Origin: Bacillota bacterium
Lineage (GTDB): Bacteria; Bacillota; Clostridia; Christensenellales; Aristaeellaceae
Assembly (NCBI GenBank): GCA_023459275.1
Contig: JAEWVC010000030.1
Location: 62,001-126,000 of the forward strand
Length of the DNA stretch: 64,000 nucleotides
Direction of reading: 5' to 3'
Of this stretch, positions 16,269 through 24,586 are shown in pieces (the stretch's first letter is position 1; the number at the start of each line of letters is the position of its first letter). The notes below the pieces were generated by a model. It was given only the letters and a program-made list of their open reading frames with translations, searched no databases and had not been told where the DNA came from. A program made the position numbers and the translations under genes.

Positions 16269-17114
16269 CTACTCCTTCAGCCCCGTGCCTGCCACGCCCT
16301 GAATGAAGTATTTTTGCAGCGGTATCAAAATAGCCGCGGGAACAAGGATCGCTATGGAGGTGGCCGAATAAATCAGTGTCCAGTCGGTAAAGTTTTCACC
16401 TGTGAATTCCGCGATGGCAACCTGCATGACCTTGAGCGGTTTGTTGGACGCGGCCACAAGCGGCCATAAAAAGGCATCCCACTGCTGGATAAACATCATG
16501 AGGCTCGCGCTGATAATGACGGGAAGAGACAGCGGAACGATCATCTGAAAATAAATCTTAAGCGTGCTTGCGCCGTCGATCCTGGCAGACTCCATCAGCG
16601 CGTCCGGGATGTCCTTAAAAAACTGCATGTAGAGGAACACGATCATGCCATTGCCTGCCATGGGCAAGATCAGCGCGGCGCGGCTTTCAAGAATGCCAAA
16701 TGCGTCGCAGGTTTTATACAGCGGAATGGCGATTACCTCAAAAGGAATCATGAATGAGAACAGGAACACCAGAAAAATCGCTTTCTTGCCCCAAAAATCA
16801 AACTTTGCGAATGTAAAGCCCGCCAGGCCATTGACAAAAAAGCCCAACGCCACCGTTACTGCCGCGACCAGAAGGGAGTTCATAACCGGCACGCCAAAGC
16901 CGGCGTCGGTGAACAGGCGGGCATACTGGTTCAGCGTAAAAGTTTTGGGGAAAAAGGTAAATACCGAAAGAACCTGCGTATAATTGAAAATTTCCGCGTC
17001 CTGCGTCCGAAAGGAGTTGCCGGCTGTTACCACAATGGGGAGCATGATCAACGAAACGATCAAAACAAGGATGGCATAGTATGCGATGCTGCCTGTTACG
17101 CTTCTTTTTTCCAT
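16269..17114 (-). CDS. ABC transporter permease, MalG/UgpE type
   Basis: 281 aa CUT1 permease with about six membrane segments. EAA loop: ESARIDGASTLKIYFQMIVPLSLP. C-terminus PLQKYFIQGVAGTGLKE is typical of UgpE/AraQ-like subunits. It starts 6 nt after the partner permease stop. No ATPase gene is present in the cluster. Confidence 0.92.
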   Translation of the reverse strand: MEKRSVTGSIAYYAILVLIVSLIMLPIVVTAGNSFRTQDAEIFNYTQVLSVFTFFPKTFTLNQYARLFTDAGFGVPVMNSLLVAAVTVALGFFVNGLAGFTFAKFDFWGKKAIFLVFLFSFMIPFEVIAIPLYKTCDAFGILESRAALILPMAGNGMIVFLYMQFFKDIPDALMESARIDGASTLKIYFQMIVPLSLPVIISASLMMFIQQWDAFLWPLVAASNKPLKVMQVAIAEFTGENFTDWTLIYSATSIAILVPAAILIPLQKYFIQGVAGTGLKE

Positions 17115-17120
17115 CTTGCC

Positions 17121-18053
17121 TCACCGCCGCTTTCTATGTGCCCGAATCTTTTCGGGCTTTTCTTCCCTCGTCAGAAGCATCTGTGCCGCAGCAATGATCA
17201 CCGCGATGGCCATCATCACCGTTACCAGCGAATACGCACGCGGATAGTTGCCATAACTGAATGCGGAACGGTATGCCTCATACATCAGCGTATCGGTAGA
17301 CATGGATGGCCCTCCGCCTGTTAACAGGTATACCGGCACAAACATGAACACATTGATCAGCGTATCGGAAACAATCACAAACACCAATGCGTTTTTCAGC
17401 ATGGGGAGGGTGATCTTGAACAGCGTGGTAAAGTATCCCGCGCCGTCCAGCTTGCTGGCTTCATACAGGCTTGCGCTGATATTTTGCAGCCCTGCCAGCA
17501 GGAACATCATCCAATAGGGGATGCCCTTCCAGCAGCAAACAAACATAATCACATACAGCGCCTGGCCTTTGCCCGTCAAAAACGGCTGGTCCCTGACGCC
17601 CAATGATTCCAGCACCGTGTTAAAGATGCCAGTGGAGGTACTGAAAAACATATTCCAAACCGTGCACGCGATCACCATGCTGACAGATACGGGGATATAG
17701 ATAAGCGTGCGCGAAATACGGACGGCACGGCTTTTGCGATTTAGAAACAAGGCCAGCGCAATGGCCAAAACCACCTGAATCGCGGTTGTGAGAACACAGA
17801 ACCAGAGCGTTACAAAAAGCGAATTGCCGAATGTGGGCTCGGACAAGAGCGACAGATAGTTGCCAAACCCCACAAAGCGCAGCACGTTGCCCTTTCCGGT
17901 TTTGAATAGACTCCCGGCCAGCGAGTATAGGATGGGATAAATCTTGAATATGCCGATCAGCAGCATGGCGGGCAGCAGCAGGAGATAGGGCTCCAGCCTG
18001 TTTTTCCGCCGCCTCGCAGATATCCGCCTGAGATTGGCCGCTTGGTTGATCAT
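17121..18053 (-). CDS. ABC transporter permease, MalF/UgpA type
   Basis: 310 aa CUT1 permease: Arg/Lys-rich N-terminus, first membrane segment LEPYLLLLPAMLLIGIFKIY, EAA loop EASKLDGAGYFTTLFKITLPML, and the MFVPVYLLTGGGPSMSTDTL motif usual in MalF/UgpA. The ribosome site (AAAGGCAGG) is weaker than that of the binding-protein gene upstream, and a strong hairpin lies between the two. Confidence 0.92.
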   Translation of the reverse strand: MINQAANLRRISARRRKNRLEPYLLLLPAMLLIGIFKIYPILYSLAGSLFKTGKGNVLRFVGFGNYLSLLSEPTFGNSLFVTLWFCVLTTAIQVVLAIALALFLNRKSRAVRISRTLIYIPVSVSMVIACTVWNMFFSTSTGIFNTVLESLGVRDQPFLTGKGQALYVIMFVCCWKGIPYWMMFLLAGLQNISASLYEASKLDGAGYFTTLFKITLPMLKNALVFVIVSDTLINVFMFVPVYLLTGGGPSMSTDTLMYEAYRSAFSYGNYPRAYSLVTVMMAIAVIIAAAQMLLTREEKPEKIRAHRKRR

Positions 18054-18077
18054 TGGACTTCGCCTGCCTTTGAAGGT

Positions 18078-18116
18078 TTTCGGCCCGCATGGCAGCAGGG
18101 CGCATGCGGGCCGAAA
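18078..18116 (-). terminator. Attenuator hairpin between binding protein and permeases
   Basis: Perfect 14-bp inverted repeat, TTTCGGCCCGCATG (18078-18091) and CATGCGGGCCGAAA (18103-18116), loop 11 nt, just after the binding-protein stop. Lacking a U-run on the minus strand, it probably partly stops transcription or protects the 5' message, giving more binding protein than permease. Confidence 0.7.
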
Positions 18117-18142
18117 GCCAAGGTGATGATTTGATCCTGCAG

Positions 18143-19435
18143 TTATTTGTACATTTGCAGCTGGGTATTGAGCTGCATTACGGCGGAATCCAGCGCCTCG
18201 GTCACATCCACGCCGTTGCGGATATCCGAGAAGGTGCTCCCGATGATCGTTTCAAACTCGCCGTAGGCCAGCGTGGAGGGACGGGGATAGGCGGTATTCT
18301 GGGCCTCATAAGAAGCGAGCCGGAAGATGCTCATGGGGAACTGGCTGTATTTCTCATCCGTGATGTACTTATCCAGCGTCGCCACGTTGGCGGCAAATGC
18401 CCCGCGGGTCTCCAGGAAGATGCTGTTGCCTTCGCCCAGGGTGAAGTAGCGGATAAAGTCAATGGCGGTATCTACATTCTGTGAACCCGTGCTCAGGCCC
18501 ACATGCCAGCTGTCTGTGGGCGTGGCGGCGGTGCCGTCCTTAAACGCGGGGAAGGCGGTGTAGCCCCAATTCAGCCCTTCGGTCTTTCCAAAAGTATTGT
18601 AATTGAAGATGTTGCCCGTGAGGAAGACAATCTTGCCGGCCATGAACAGGCCGCCGGAATCCGCGGCGCTGGTACCCTTGGGGGCGATCATATCCACGTT
18701 GTGGATATCGCTGTACCACTGCATCGCTTTTTTGAAAGCGTCGCTGTTGAGATAGCCGTCCACGGTCAGGCCGTCCTCCCCAAAGGCGGCCGCGCCCAGT
18801 GAATTGGGAAGCGGAAGAATTTGGTAGGGGCGGTCCACCTGCTCAAATGTCAAGCCATAAACCGTTTTGTCATTTACAGCAGTCATGATCTGCTTGCTTA
18901 GGTCCACCACATCTTCCCAGGTCAGGCGTTCCGCCGGGTCCTCGGAAGGATAGCTCAATCCCGCTGCGTCAAACAAGTCCTTGTTGTAGAACAGCGCCTG
19001 GCAGGAGTTGCACAGCGGCGGAGCGATAAATTCGCCGTCGTACGTTCCAGATTTGACCAGCGCGGGGGCAAACTTGGCCTTCTCGTCCTCGGTGAAATAC
19101 ATATCCACAGGAGCGATCCAGCCCTTGTAGGCATAGCTGCTGACCATGGTCGCATCGGTCATAATCACGTCGAAATCCTGGCTTTGGCTGCCCAGTTTGA
19201 TGGTTACCGCATCGTTGTACTCGGAGTAGGGGTACTCCTCCAGTTTGACTGTCACCCCTGGATTCCCGGCCATGTACGCGTCGATGGCCGCCTGAACTGC
19301 CGCATGGTATTCGGTAAACGAAAGCACCGTGATGGTGCCGGATGGCGCGGCCTCCGCCGCGGCGCCGACAGCGCACAGACCAGTTGACAGCATGAGTACA
19401 AGCAGTACGGACAGCAATTTTGAGCCCTTTTTCAT
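18143..19435 (-). CDS. ABC transporter sugar-binding protein
   Basis: 430 aa family 1 extracellular solute-binding protein. ATG at 19433-19435 with AAGGAGG upstream. Residues 1-28 are a Sec signal peptide (KKGSKLLSVLLVLMLSTGL); no lipobox Cys in the usual place. Mature features: ITVLSFTEYHAAVQAAIDAY, PGVTVKLEEYPYSEYNDAVTI, VIMTDATMVSSYAYKGWIAP, LFYNKDLFDAAGLSYPSEDP, the standard UgpB/MalE-like fold. First gene of the operon that continues into permeases and a two-component system. Ligand not predictable. Confidence 0.92.
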   Translation of the reverse strand: MKKGSKLLSVLLVLMLSTGLCAVGAAAEAAPSGTITVLSFTEYHAAVQAAIDAYMAGNPGVTVKLEEYPYSEYNDAVTIKLGSQSQDFDVIMTDATMVSSYAYKGWIAPVDMYFTEDEKAKFAPALVKSGTYDGEFIAPPLCNSCQALFYNKDLFDAAGLSYPSEDPAERLTWEDVVDLSKQIMTAVNDKTVYGLTFEQVDRPYQILPLPNSLGAAAFGEDGLTVDGYLNSDAFKKAMQWYSDIHNVDMIAPKGTSAADSGGLFMAGKIVFLTGNIFNYNTFGKTEGLNWGYTAFPAFKDGTAATPTDSWHVGLSTGSQNVDTAIDFIRYFTLGEGNSIFLETRGAFAANVATLDKYITDEKYSQFPMSIFRLASYEAQNTAYPRPSTLAYGEFETIIGSTFSDIRNGVDVTEALDSAVMQLNTQLQMYK

Positions 19436-19675
19436 TCAGGTTTCCTCCTTGTTTTCGTCTTATAATGAGACGCCGGCCCGGCATCTCCTTTTTGATGTAT
19501 TTATCATAGCATAATGCCGTCCATGAAAATATGCAGAAAATAAAGGTTTCATCCACGATTTACAGCACTTGCTCCACACCGGTTGAAAACCCCGGCACGT
19601 GATGCTATATTTGTTTCACCGAATCATGACAACGATGTGAATACGCTGATTAAATTGGAAAGAAGTGATATCGCC

Positions 19676-20485
19676 ATGGAAGAAAAGAAACAATACCATA
19701 TCCAAGCCACCTCGGCTGATGTAGCGCCTTATGTACTGCTGCCGGGCGACCCGCACAGAGTGCCGCTTGTCGCCAAGCTTTGGGATGAAGCAAGATTTGT
19801 GGCTGACAACCGCGAGCATGTTACCTATACGGGCGTTTACAAGGGCATGCCGGTCACCTGCACGAGCACGGGCATGGGTTGCCCCTCCACTGCCATCGCC
19901 ATTGAGGAGCTTGCCCGCTGCGGCGCGAAAACGCTTCTGCGCATGGGCACAAGCGCGGGGATCGCAAGCTATGTGAATCCCGGCGATCTGACCATTTTTG
20001 ACAGCGCCTGCCGCTTCGAGGGAACCACCAAGTGTTATGTACCGCCTGAATATCCCGCCGTATCGCACCATGAGATCGTGGCGGCTGCCATACAAACGGC
20101 GGAACGCCTGGACATTCCTTACCATGTGGGCACCTCGCGCTGCATCGACGCGCTGTACAGCAACCGCCCCGACCCCAATTGCAGCTTTGGCGGATACCGC
20201 CGCCATGAGTGGGACTATTTTCTGTCCGACCTGAAAAAAATGAACGTAATCGCCGGGGAGATGGAGAGTGCGGCGGTAATGGTGCTTTCCCGTCTGTTTG
20301 GGCTGCGCGGCGGTGCGATTTGCATGTGCGTAACAAGCCTGACCCATGATTTTGACAACGGCGGGCAGCTGGAGATCAACAACATCGAATATGGCGGGGA
20401 CCGCATCGCCCAATTGAACAAAATCGCCTTGGAAACCATGTACCAAATCTATCTGAACGACCAGAAAAAGAGGAAAGACGCATAA
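19676..20485 (+). CDS. Uridine phosphorylase-like nucleoside phosphorylase
   Basis: 269 aa, cytoplasmic PNP_UDP_1 family enzyme that cleaves a nucleoside with phosphate to base and (deoxy)ribose-1-phosphate. The ATG at 19676-19678 gives the normal family length; its ribosome site (GGAAAGAAG) is weak and distant. Motifs: YVLLPGDPHRVPLV (phosphate loop), VTCTSTGMGCPSTAIAIEEL, TLLRMGTSAGI and IAGEMESAAVMVLSRL (ribose-binding E-M-E). The GEMESA form is nearer uridine than purine phosphorylases. It is transcribed away from the binding-protein operon and ends just before an integrase remnant. Confidence 0.85.
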   Translation: MEEKKQYHIQATSADVAPYVLLPGDPHRVPLVAKLWDEARFVADNREHVTYTGVYKGMPVTCTSTGMGCPSTAIAIEELARCGAKTLLRMGTSAGIASYVNPGDLTIFDSACRFEGTTKCYVPPEYPAVSHHEIVAAAIQTAERLDIPYHVGTSRCIDALYSNRPDPNCSFGGYRRHEWDYFLSDLKKMNVIAGEMESAAVMVLSRLFGLRGGAICMCVTSLTHDFDNGGQLEINNIEYGGDRIAQLNKIALETMYQIYLNDQKKRKDA

Positions 20486-20677
20486 GTTCTTTGTAATTAT
20501 ACTAAGCATTCTTGAGACTAAATCCTTCCCTGATGAAAACCTTGTGCTGGTCGATTGCCATTCGATTTATCTGAGAAAATACAAGCATGGGAAAGTTTGG
20601 TTCACCTCCTATGTTTGGTATCAGTTTTGCCTGCAATTACTTTGTAGAGATGAAATGGCCCAGTGCAGGGCGTACAG

Positions 20678-21135
20678 ATGCCGCCCATGACCCATAACAC
20701 CAAGGTAGTCTTCCCTTTCGAGAAAGAAGAACAGGAAAAGCTGGTAGCCGCCTTCACCGAACAGAAAGGAAACAAGCTCCGCCTCCGCTATGGATGGGGA
20801 GCTGTTCTTATTTTGGAGACCGGACTCCGGGCCGGCGAGGCGTTGGCGCTGGAGTGGAGCGATATCGACGAGGAAAAACGGACGCTACGGGTGGACAAAA
20901 ACATGGTCCGGGTGGACGGAAAGAATGTCATCCAGCGGACCACGAAAATGGCATCCGGCAAGTGGACCATCCCCCTGAACAGTAAGGCCATGGAGACCAT
21001 CATGCACCTGAAAGAACAGCAAGTTAAGGGCTGCGCCTATATTTTCGCCAACCAGAGCGGGGAGCATGTCAGTTACAGGCATCTACTGACCACCATGGAA
21101 CGCGCCTGCGAGGCGGCTGGGGTAGAGTACCAGTT
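20678..21135 (+). pseudogene. Tyrosine integrase fragment, copy B
   Basis: About 150 residues of a Tn916/phage-type integrase: MPPMTHNTKVVFPFEKEEQE, ILETGLRAGEALALEWSDID (TGLRxGE with the first catalytic Arg), RTLRVDKNMVRVDGKNVIQR, SGKWTIPLNSKAMETIMHL, HVSYRHLLTTMERACEAAGV. The HxxR box and nucleophile Tyr are absent; the frame runs into unrelated sequence after about 21135. The N-terminal arm-binding and core-binding domains are also missing. The first 140 nt closely match copy A at 10096. Confidence 0.75.
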
Positions 21136-21438
21136 TTGGGCGGAGGTGCAAGAAGTGATTCCGGATTATCGCAAGCACAAGAAATGGTTAAAGGACAATC
21201 AGGCTGCGTTGATTGGAAGACTATTGGAAAGCGTATGGTTTGCTGCTCCAATTCTTCCCCGGGAAAACGTCCTGCTCTCATTACACCCAAGACTGTGGAG
21301 ATTGTTGCTGGTTTGCTCAATAATCCTCCCCGTAATTGTATGGGCTGAAAACCCCCTGCTGAGGTCTTCTTCTCCAATTCCCCAAGACGCTGTTGCACTT
21401 GACTTGACAATGTACCTATCGCAAAGGGGGATACGCCC
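21136..21438. other. Intergenic mosaic, no gene recognised
   Basis: The integrase frame continues as an open but unrecognised peptide (EVIPDYRKHKKWLKDNQAAL...). I cannot match it to a family. A TTGACTTGACAAT run lies near 21400, but no clear -10 follows. Probably further mobile-element debris. Confidence 0.4.
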
Positions 21439-22551
21439 TTACTTCCGCGTCTGCTCCCGTTCGAAATCATTTTCCGCCATCTGGCTGAACCGCTTGATGA
21501 TGTCGATTTCTTTGGGGTCATAGGGGCGAAGGTTGGGGCGGTAGAGATCGTGGAACCATTTGGTGAAATCAACATCCATATCAGGATTTTTATCAAACGC
21601 CTGCCAAGTGCTGTTCCAGGGCTCGTAGGTCTGATACTTCCCGGCTACAAAACCCCAGTTGTAGCAGCCAATCTTCTCCAGGTAAAATAAGGGGAACATC
21701 TCCTGTACGGTATTGTGCAGGCACCGGCCCAGCCACTCGGTGTTGACAATTGGGCGGCCGTATTGCTGCAAGCGCTTGATGATGCGGATATTGGTCTGGT
21801 AAGTCCCATAGTTGTGGTAAGAGACGATATCGGAATTCTCGATGGCCATGCGCTCAATCTCGGGTATTTCCTTCTCCGGGTCCGCAGGGCAGCGCCAGGT
21901 GCAGCAGGTCAAAGGCTGAATGGGATTGATCTGCCTTGCTATTTCAAAGAATTTCTTGAGGTGCGGCACAGTCGCCTGCTCACGTTTGGAATTGCCCACT
22001 TCATTGTAAATATCCCACATGACGATGCGCTCGTCGTTTTTGTAGGCCGTCATGATCTCGCGTACCCATTCATAATGGCGCTGCGCTATTTCCGGCTCGT
22101 CCAGCAAATGATAGCCCATACCGGCAAATTGTGAATGCTGAGAATGCTTCCGCCCGCCGTGATAGCCCCAGTCGTAGGTCTGCTCGCCCAGTTTGAGTGG
22201 TTTCCAGAATTCGTTCTTGGGGGGCATGCAGTCGTTGCCGAATACCACCATGGAGGAGATCCCGTATTTCCAGGCGGTGGATAGGTAGCGGTCGAACCTT
22301 TCCATAAATCCATCGTGGTCCTGATCCCAGACGATGAATTCCGGTATGATGCGGATGGTGTTAAAGCCCGTTTCAGCGGCCAGCTTCAGTTCCCGGTCCG
22401 CGGTTTCCAGGCGCTGCTCAAAGCCCAGTTCCTGCCACTGGTCGATTCGGTTGGCGCAGTCGCTGCCCATAAAGTTGCATCCCCGCAGCCAGGGGTGGGC
22501 GTCATACCATGCCCAGGCCTTTTCCATGCTCCAGACGTTTGTGCTTTGCAT
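21439..22551 (-). CDS. GH5-like (clan A) glycoside hydrolase
   Basis: 370 aa, no signal peptide, so it should act on imported oligosaccharides. Start ATG 22549-22551 with AAGGAG 8 nt upstream. TIM-barrel features of clan GH-A: RGCNFMGSD, ETGFNTIRIIPEFIVWDQDH (beta-2), IVMWDIYNEVGNSKRE (acid/base Glu in the N-E pair) and YGRPIVNTEWLGR (nucleophile Glu). Similar cytosolic proteins are often labelled cellulase or 1,4-beta-xylanase family, but the substrate is not proven. Last gene of the operon with histidine kinase, regulator, binding protein and two permeases; 37 nt after the LplC-type gene. Confidence 0.85.
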   Translation of the reverse strand: MQSTNVWSMEKAWAWYDAHPWLRGCNFMGSDCANRIDQWQELGFEQRLETADRELKLAAETGFNTIRIIPEFIVWDQDHDGFMERFDRYLSTAWKYGISSMVVFGNDCMPPKNEFWKPLKLGEQTYDWGYHGGRKHSQHSQFAGMGYHLLDEPEIAQRHYEWVREIMTAYKNDERIVMWDIYNEVGNSKREQATVPHLKKFFEIARQINPIQPLTCCTWRCPADPEKEIPEIERMAIENSDIVSYHNYGTYQTNIRIIKRLQQYGRPIVNTEWLGRCLHNTVQEMFPLFYLEKIGCYNWGFVAGKYQTYEPWNSTWQAFDKNPDMDVDFTKWFHDLYRPNLRPYDPKEIDIIKRFSQMAENDFEREQTRK

Positions 22552-22588
22552 ATTCCTTACTCCTTATCACATCTTAAAAAATCCAGAC

Positions 22589-23506
22589 TTAGCCCTTTAC
22601 GCTGCCCAACACGATGCCGCTGACAAAGTACCTTTGCAGGAAGGGATAAACAGTTAAAATCGGGATCGTGGCCACAATGATTTGCGCGCATTTGAGCGTC
22701 CTGTCGGAAATGTCCCGCCATTCCATTAAGTCGTCGCTTGTCATCTGGGAAATGTCCAGGTCGATGATGATGCCCCGCAAATAGGTCTGCAGAGGGATCT
22801 TCCCGGGCGTGGTAATGTAGATCATGCCATCGAACCACGCATTCCAGTGATTGACCATGCAAAACAGTGAAATGGTGGCGATGGCCGGAACAGATACCGG
22901 CAAGAATACCTGGATGAGCGTGCGCAGGTGGCCGGCGCCATCGATAAAGGCGGCTTCTTCCAGTTCCCGTGGAACCTGCCTGAAAAAGTTGAGCATCAGC
23001 ACCAAGTTGAATACCGGCAGCGCGCCCGGCAGGATCAGCGCCCAGAGGGTATCGCGCATCTTGAGCCTGCTAATCAAAAGATAATTGGGGATCATGCCGC
23101 CGCCGATGAGCATGGTGACGAAAAAGAACCATACATAAAACGTGCGGAAGGAAAGCTGCCGGTTCTCCTTGGAAAGAGGGTAGGCGGTTAGGATGATCAT
23201 AACCAAGTTGATTGCGGTGCCAGCGGCGAGCCGGATCACCGACACCCAGAAAGAGGACCAGAAGGCCGGGCGGTCCAGCATAAACTTGTAGGAAGACAGG
23301 TTAAAACCCATGGGCCAGAAGGTGACCTGCCCCGCCATGACATATCCGTTTTTGCTAAAGGACATGGCGATTACGTTAATAAAAGGCAAAAGGCAGATCG
23401 CCGTCAGCAGAACAAGCACCGTGACATTGATGGCCCGAAAGGCCTTGCGCCCAGGCGAATCCTTGATGTGGCTGCCTTTTTTCGGGCGGGTAACCGTGTT
23501 GATCAT
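22589..23506 (-). CDS. ABC transporter permease, LplC type
   Basis: 305 aa CUT1 permease. ATG 23504-23506, AAAGGAGCGG upstream. Six or so membrane segments; EAA loop EEAAFIDGAGHLRTLIQVFLP; C-terminus FLQRYFVSGIVLGSVKG as in LplC. Fifteen nt after the partner permease stop. Transports the substrate captured by the 24587-26272 binding protein, with an ATPase encoded elsewhere. Confidence 0.92.
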   Translation of the reverse strand: MINTVTRPKKGSHIKDSPGRKAFRAINVTVLVLLTAICLLPFINVIAMSFSKNGYVMAGQVTFWPMGFNLSSYKFMLDRPAFWSSFWVSVIRLAAGTAINLVMIILTAYPLSKENRQLSFRTFYVWFFFVTMLIGGGMIPNYLLISRLKMRDTLWALILPGALPVFNLVLMLNFFRQVPRELEEAAFIDGAGHLRTLIQVFLPVSVPAIATISLFCMVNHWNAWFDGMIYITTPGKIPLQTYLRGIIIDLDISQMTSDDLMEWRDISDRTLKCAQIIVATIPILTVYPFLQRYFVSGIVLGSVKG

Positions 23507-23521
23507 ATACGCTCCGCTCCT

Positions 23522-24457
23522 TTAGAACAGCCGGTAATCGAACCACTTGGCTGCTACATAATACGATGTGGAGATAAAGACAAGCGATACCACCGACTTG
23601 AAGAGACTGACCGCCGTGGCCGGGCCGTACTTGGCGCTGACCAGGCCCAGCCGGTATACCATGGTATCGATGATGTCGCCAGTTTCATACACCACAGGGC
23701 TGTACATGTTGAATATCTGGTCAAACCCGGCGTTGAGAACGTTGCCAAGGCTGAGCACCATCATCAGTACGATGATCATCCGCATTCCCGGCAGGGTGAT
23801 GTGCCATGTCTGGCGCCAGCGCCCGGCCCCGTCAATGGAGGAAGCTTCATATAACGTGGGATCAATGGAGGTGATGGAGGCCATATAGACCACCGTGCCG
23901 TACCCGAAGTTCTTCCACAGATCAGTGAGTATGATGGTGGACCTGAAATACCGGTTGTCGCCCAGGAAAAAGATGGACTTTATACCCATGGTGTTGAGGA
24001 ACTTATTGACCAGACCGGTGGAAGGGGATAAGAGGTCCAGCAGGATGGACCCAAAAATGATCCAGGACAAAAAATGCGGGAAATAAACAATCGTCTGGAT
24101 GGTGCGTTTTACCTTGGATGATTGGAGCTCGTTGAGCATCAGCGCCACAATGATGGGTACCACAAGACCCAGTATGATCTTGAAAAACGCGATGATCACT
24201 GTATTGGACAGCACGTTCATGGTGTTGGACATGGAAAATATATAATCAAAGTTCTCCAGGCCGATCCACTTCTGATCGCCAAACAGGCCCTTTGCAGGAA
24301 CAAACCGCTGAAAGGCAATGATCAGGCCGCCCAGGGGCACATAATGAAAGATGGCCACAGCCAGCACCCCTGGGATCAGCATCAGATGCAGCGGAAGCTC
24401 CCGTTTGAGCCTTGTGCGCCTGGCCCGGGATACAGCAGCAATGTTTTTACCCAGCAT
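23522..24457 (-). CDS. ABC transporter permease, LplB type
   Basis: 311 aa CUT1 permease. Start ATG at 24455-24457 preceded by AGGAGGG. Basic N-terminus, first membrane segment LHLMLIPGVLAVAIFHYVPL, EAA loop EASSIDGAGRWRQTWHITLPGM, and NVLNAGFDQIFNMYSPVVYE as in LplB homologues. A strong hairpin separates it from the binding-protein gene upstream. Confidence 0.92.
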   Translation of the reverse strand: MLGKNIAAVSRARRTRLKRELPLHLMLIPGVLAVAIFHYVPLGGLIIAFQRFVPAKGLFGDQKWIGLENFDYIFSMSNTMNVLSNTVIIAFFKIILGLVVPIIVALMLNELQSSKVKRTIQTIVYFPHFLSWIIFGSILLDLLSPSTGLVNKFLNTMGIKSIFFLGDNRYFRSTIILTDLWKNFGYGTVVYMASITSIDPTLYEASSIDGAGRWRQTWHITLPGMRMIIVLMMVLSLGNVLNAGFDQIFNMYSPVVYETGDIIDTMVYRLGLVSAKYGPATAVSLFKSVVSLVFISTSYYVAAKWFDYRLF

Positions 24458-24480
24458 AGGGCCCTCCTAATATTTTATGA

Positions 24481-24522
24481 ACGCCGCCGGCAAGGAAAGC
24501 CTGGCCTTTCTGCCGGCGGCGT
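24481..24522 (-). terminator. Attenuator hairpin between binding protein and permeases
   Basis: Perfect 12-bp arms ACGCCGCCGGCA (24481-24492) and TGCCGGCGGCGT (24511-24522), loop 18 nt, between the binding-protein stop (24587) and the LplB start (24457). Same position as the hairpins in three other transporter operons of this window. Confidence 0.7.
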
Positions 24523-24586
24523 CCGGGGATTGCCCTCCTGTCTTTTCCAGAAAAGTGGGCGGGATTAATCAAGTACTGATACAGCT

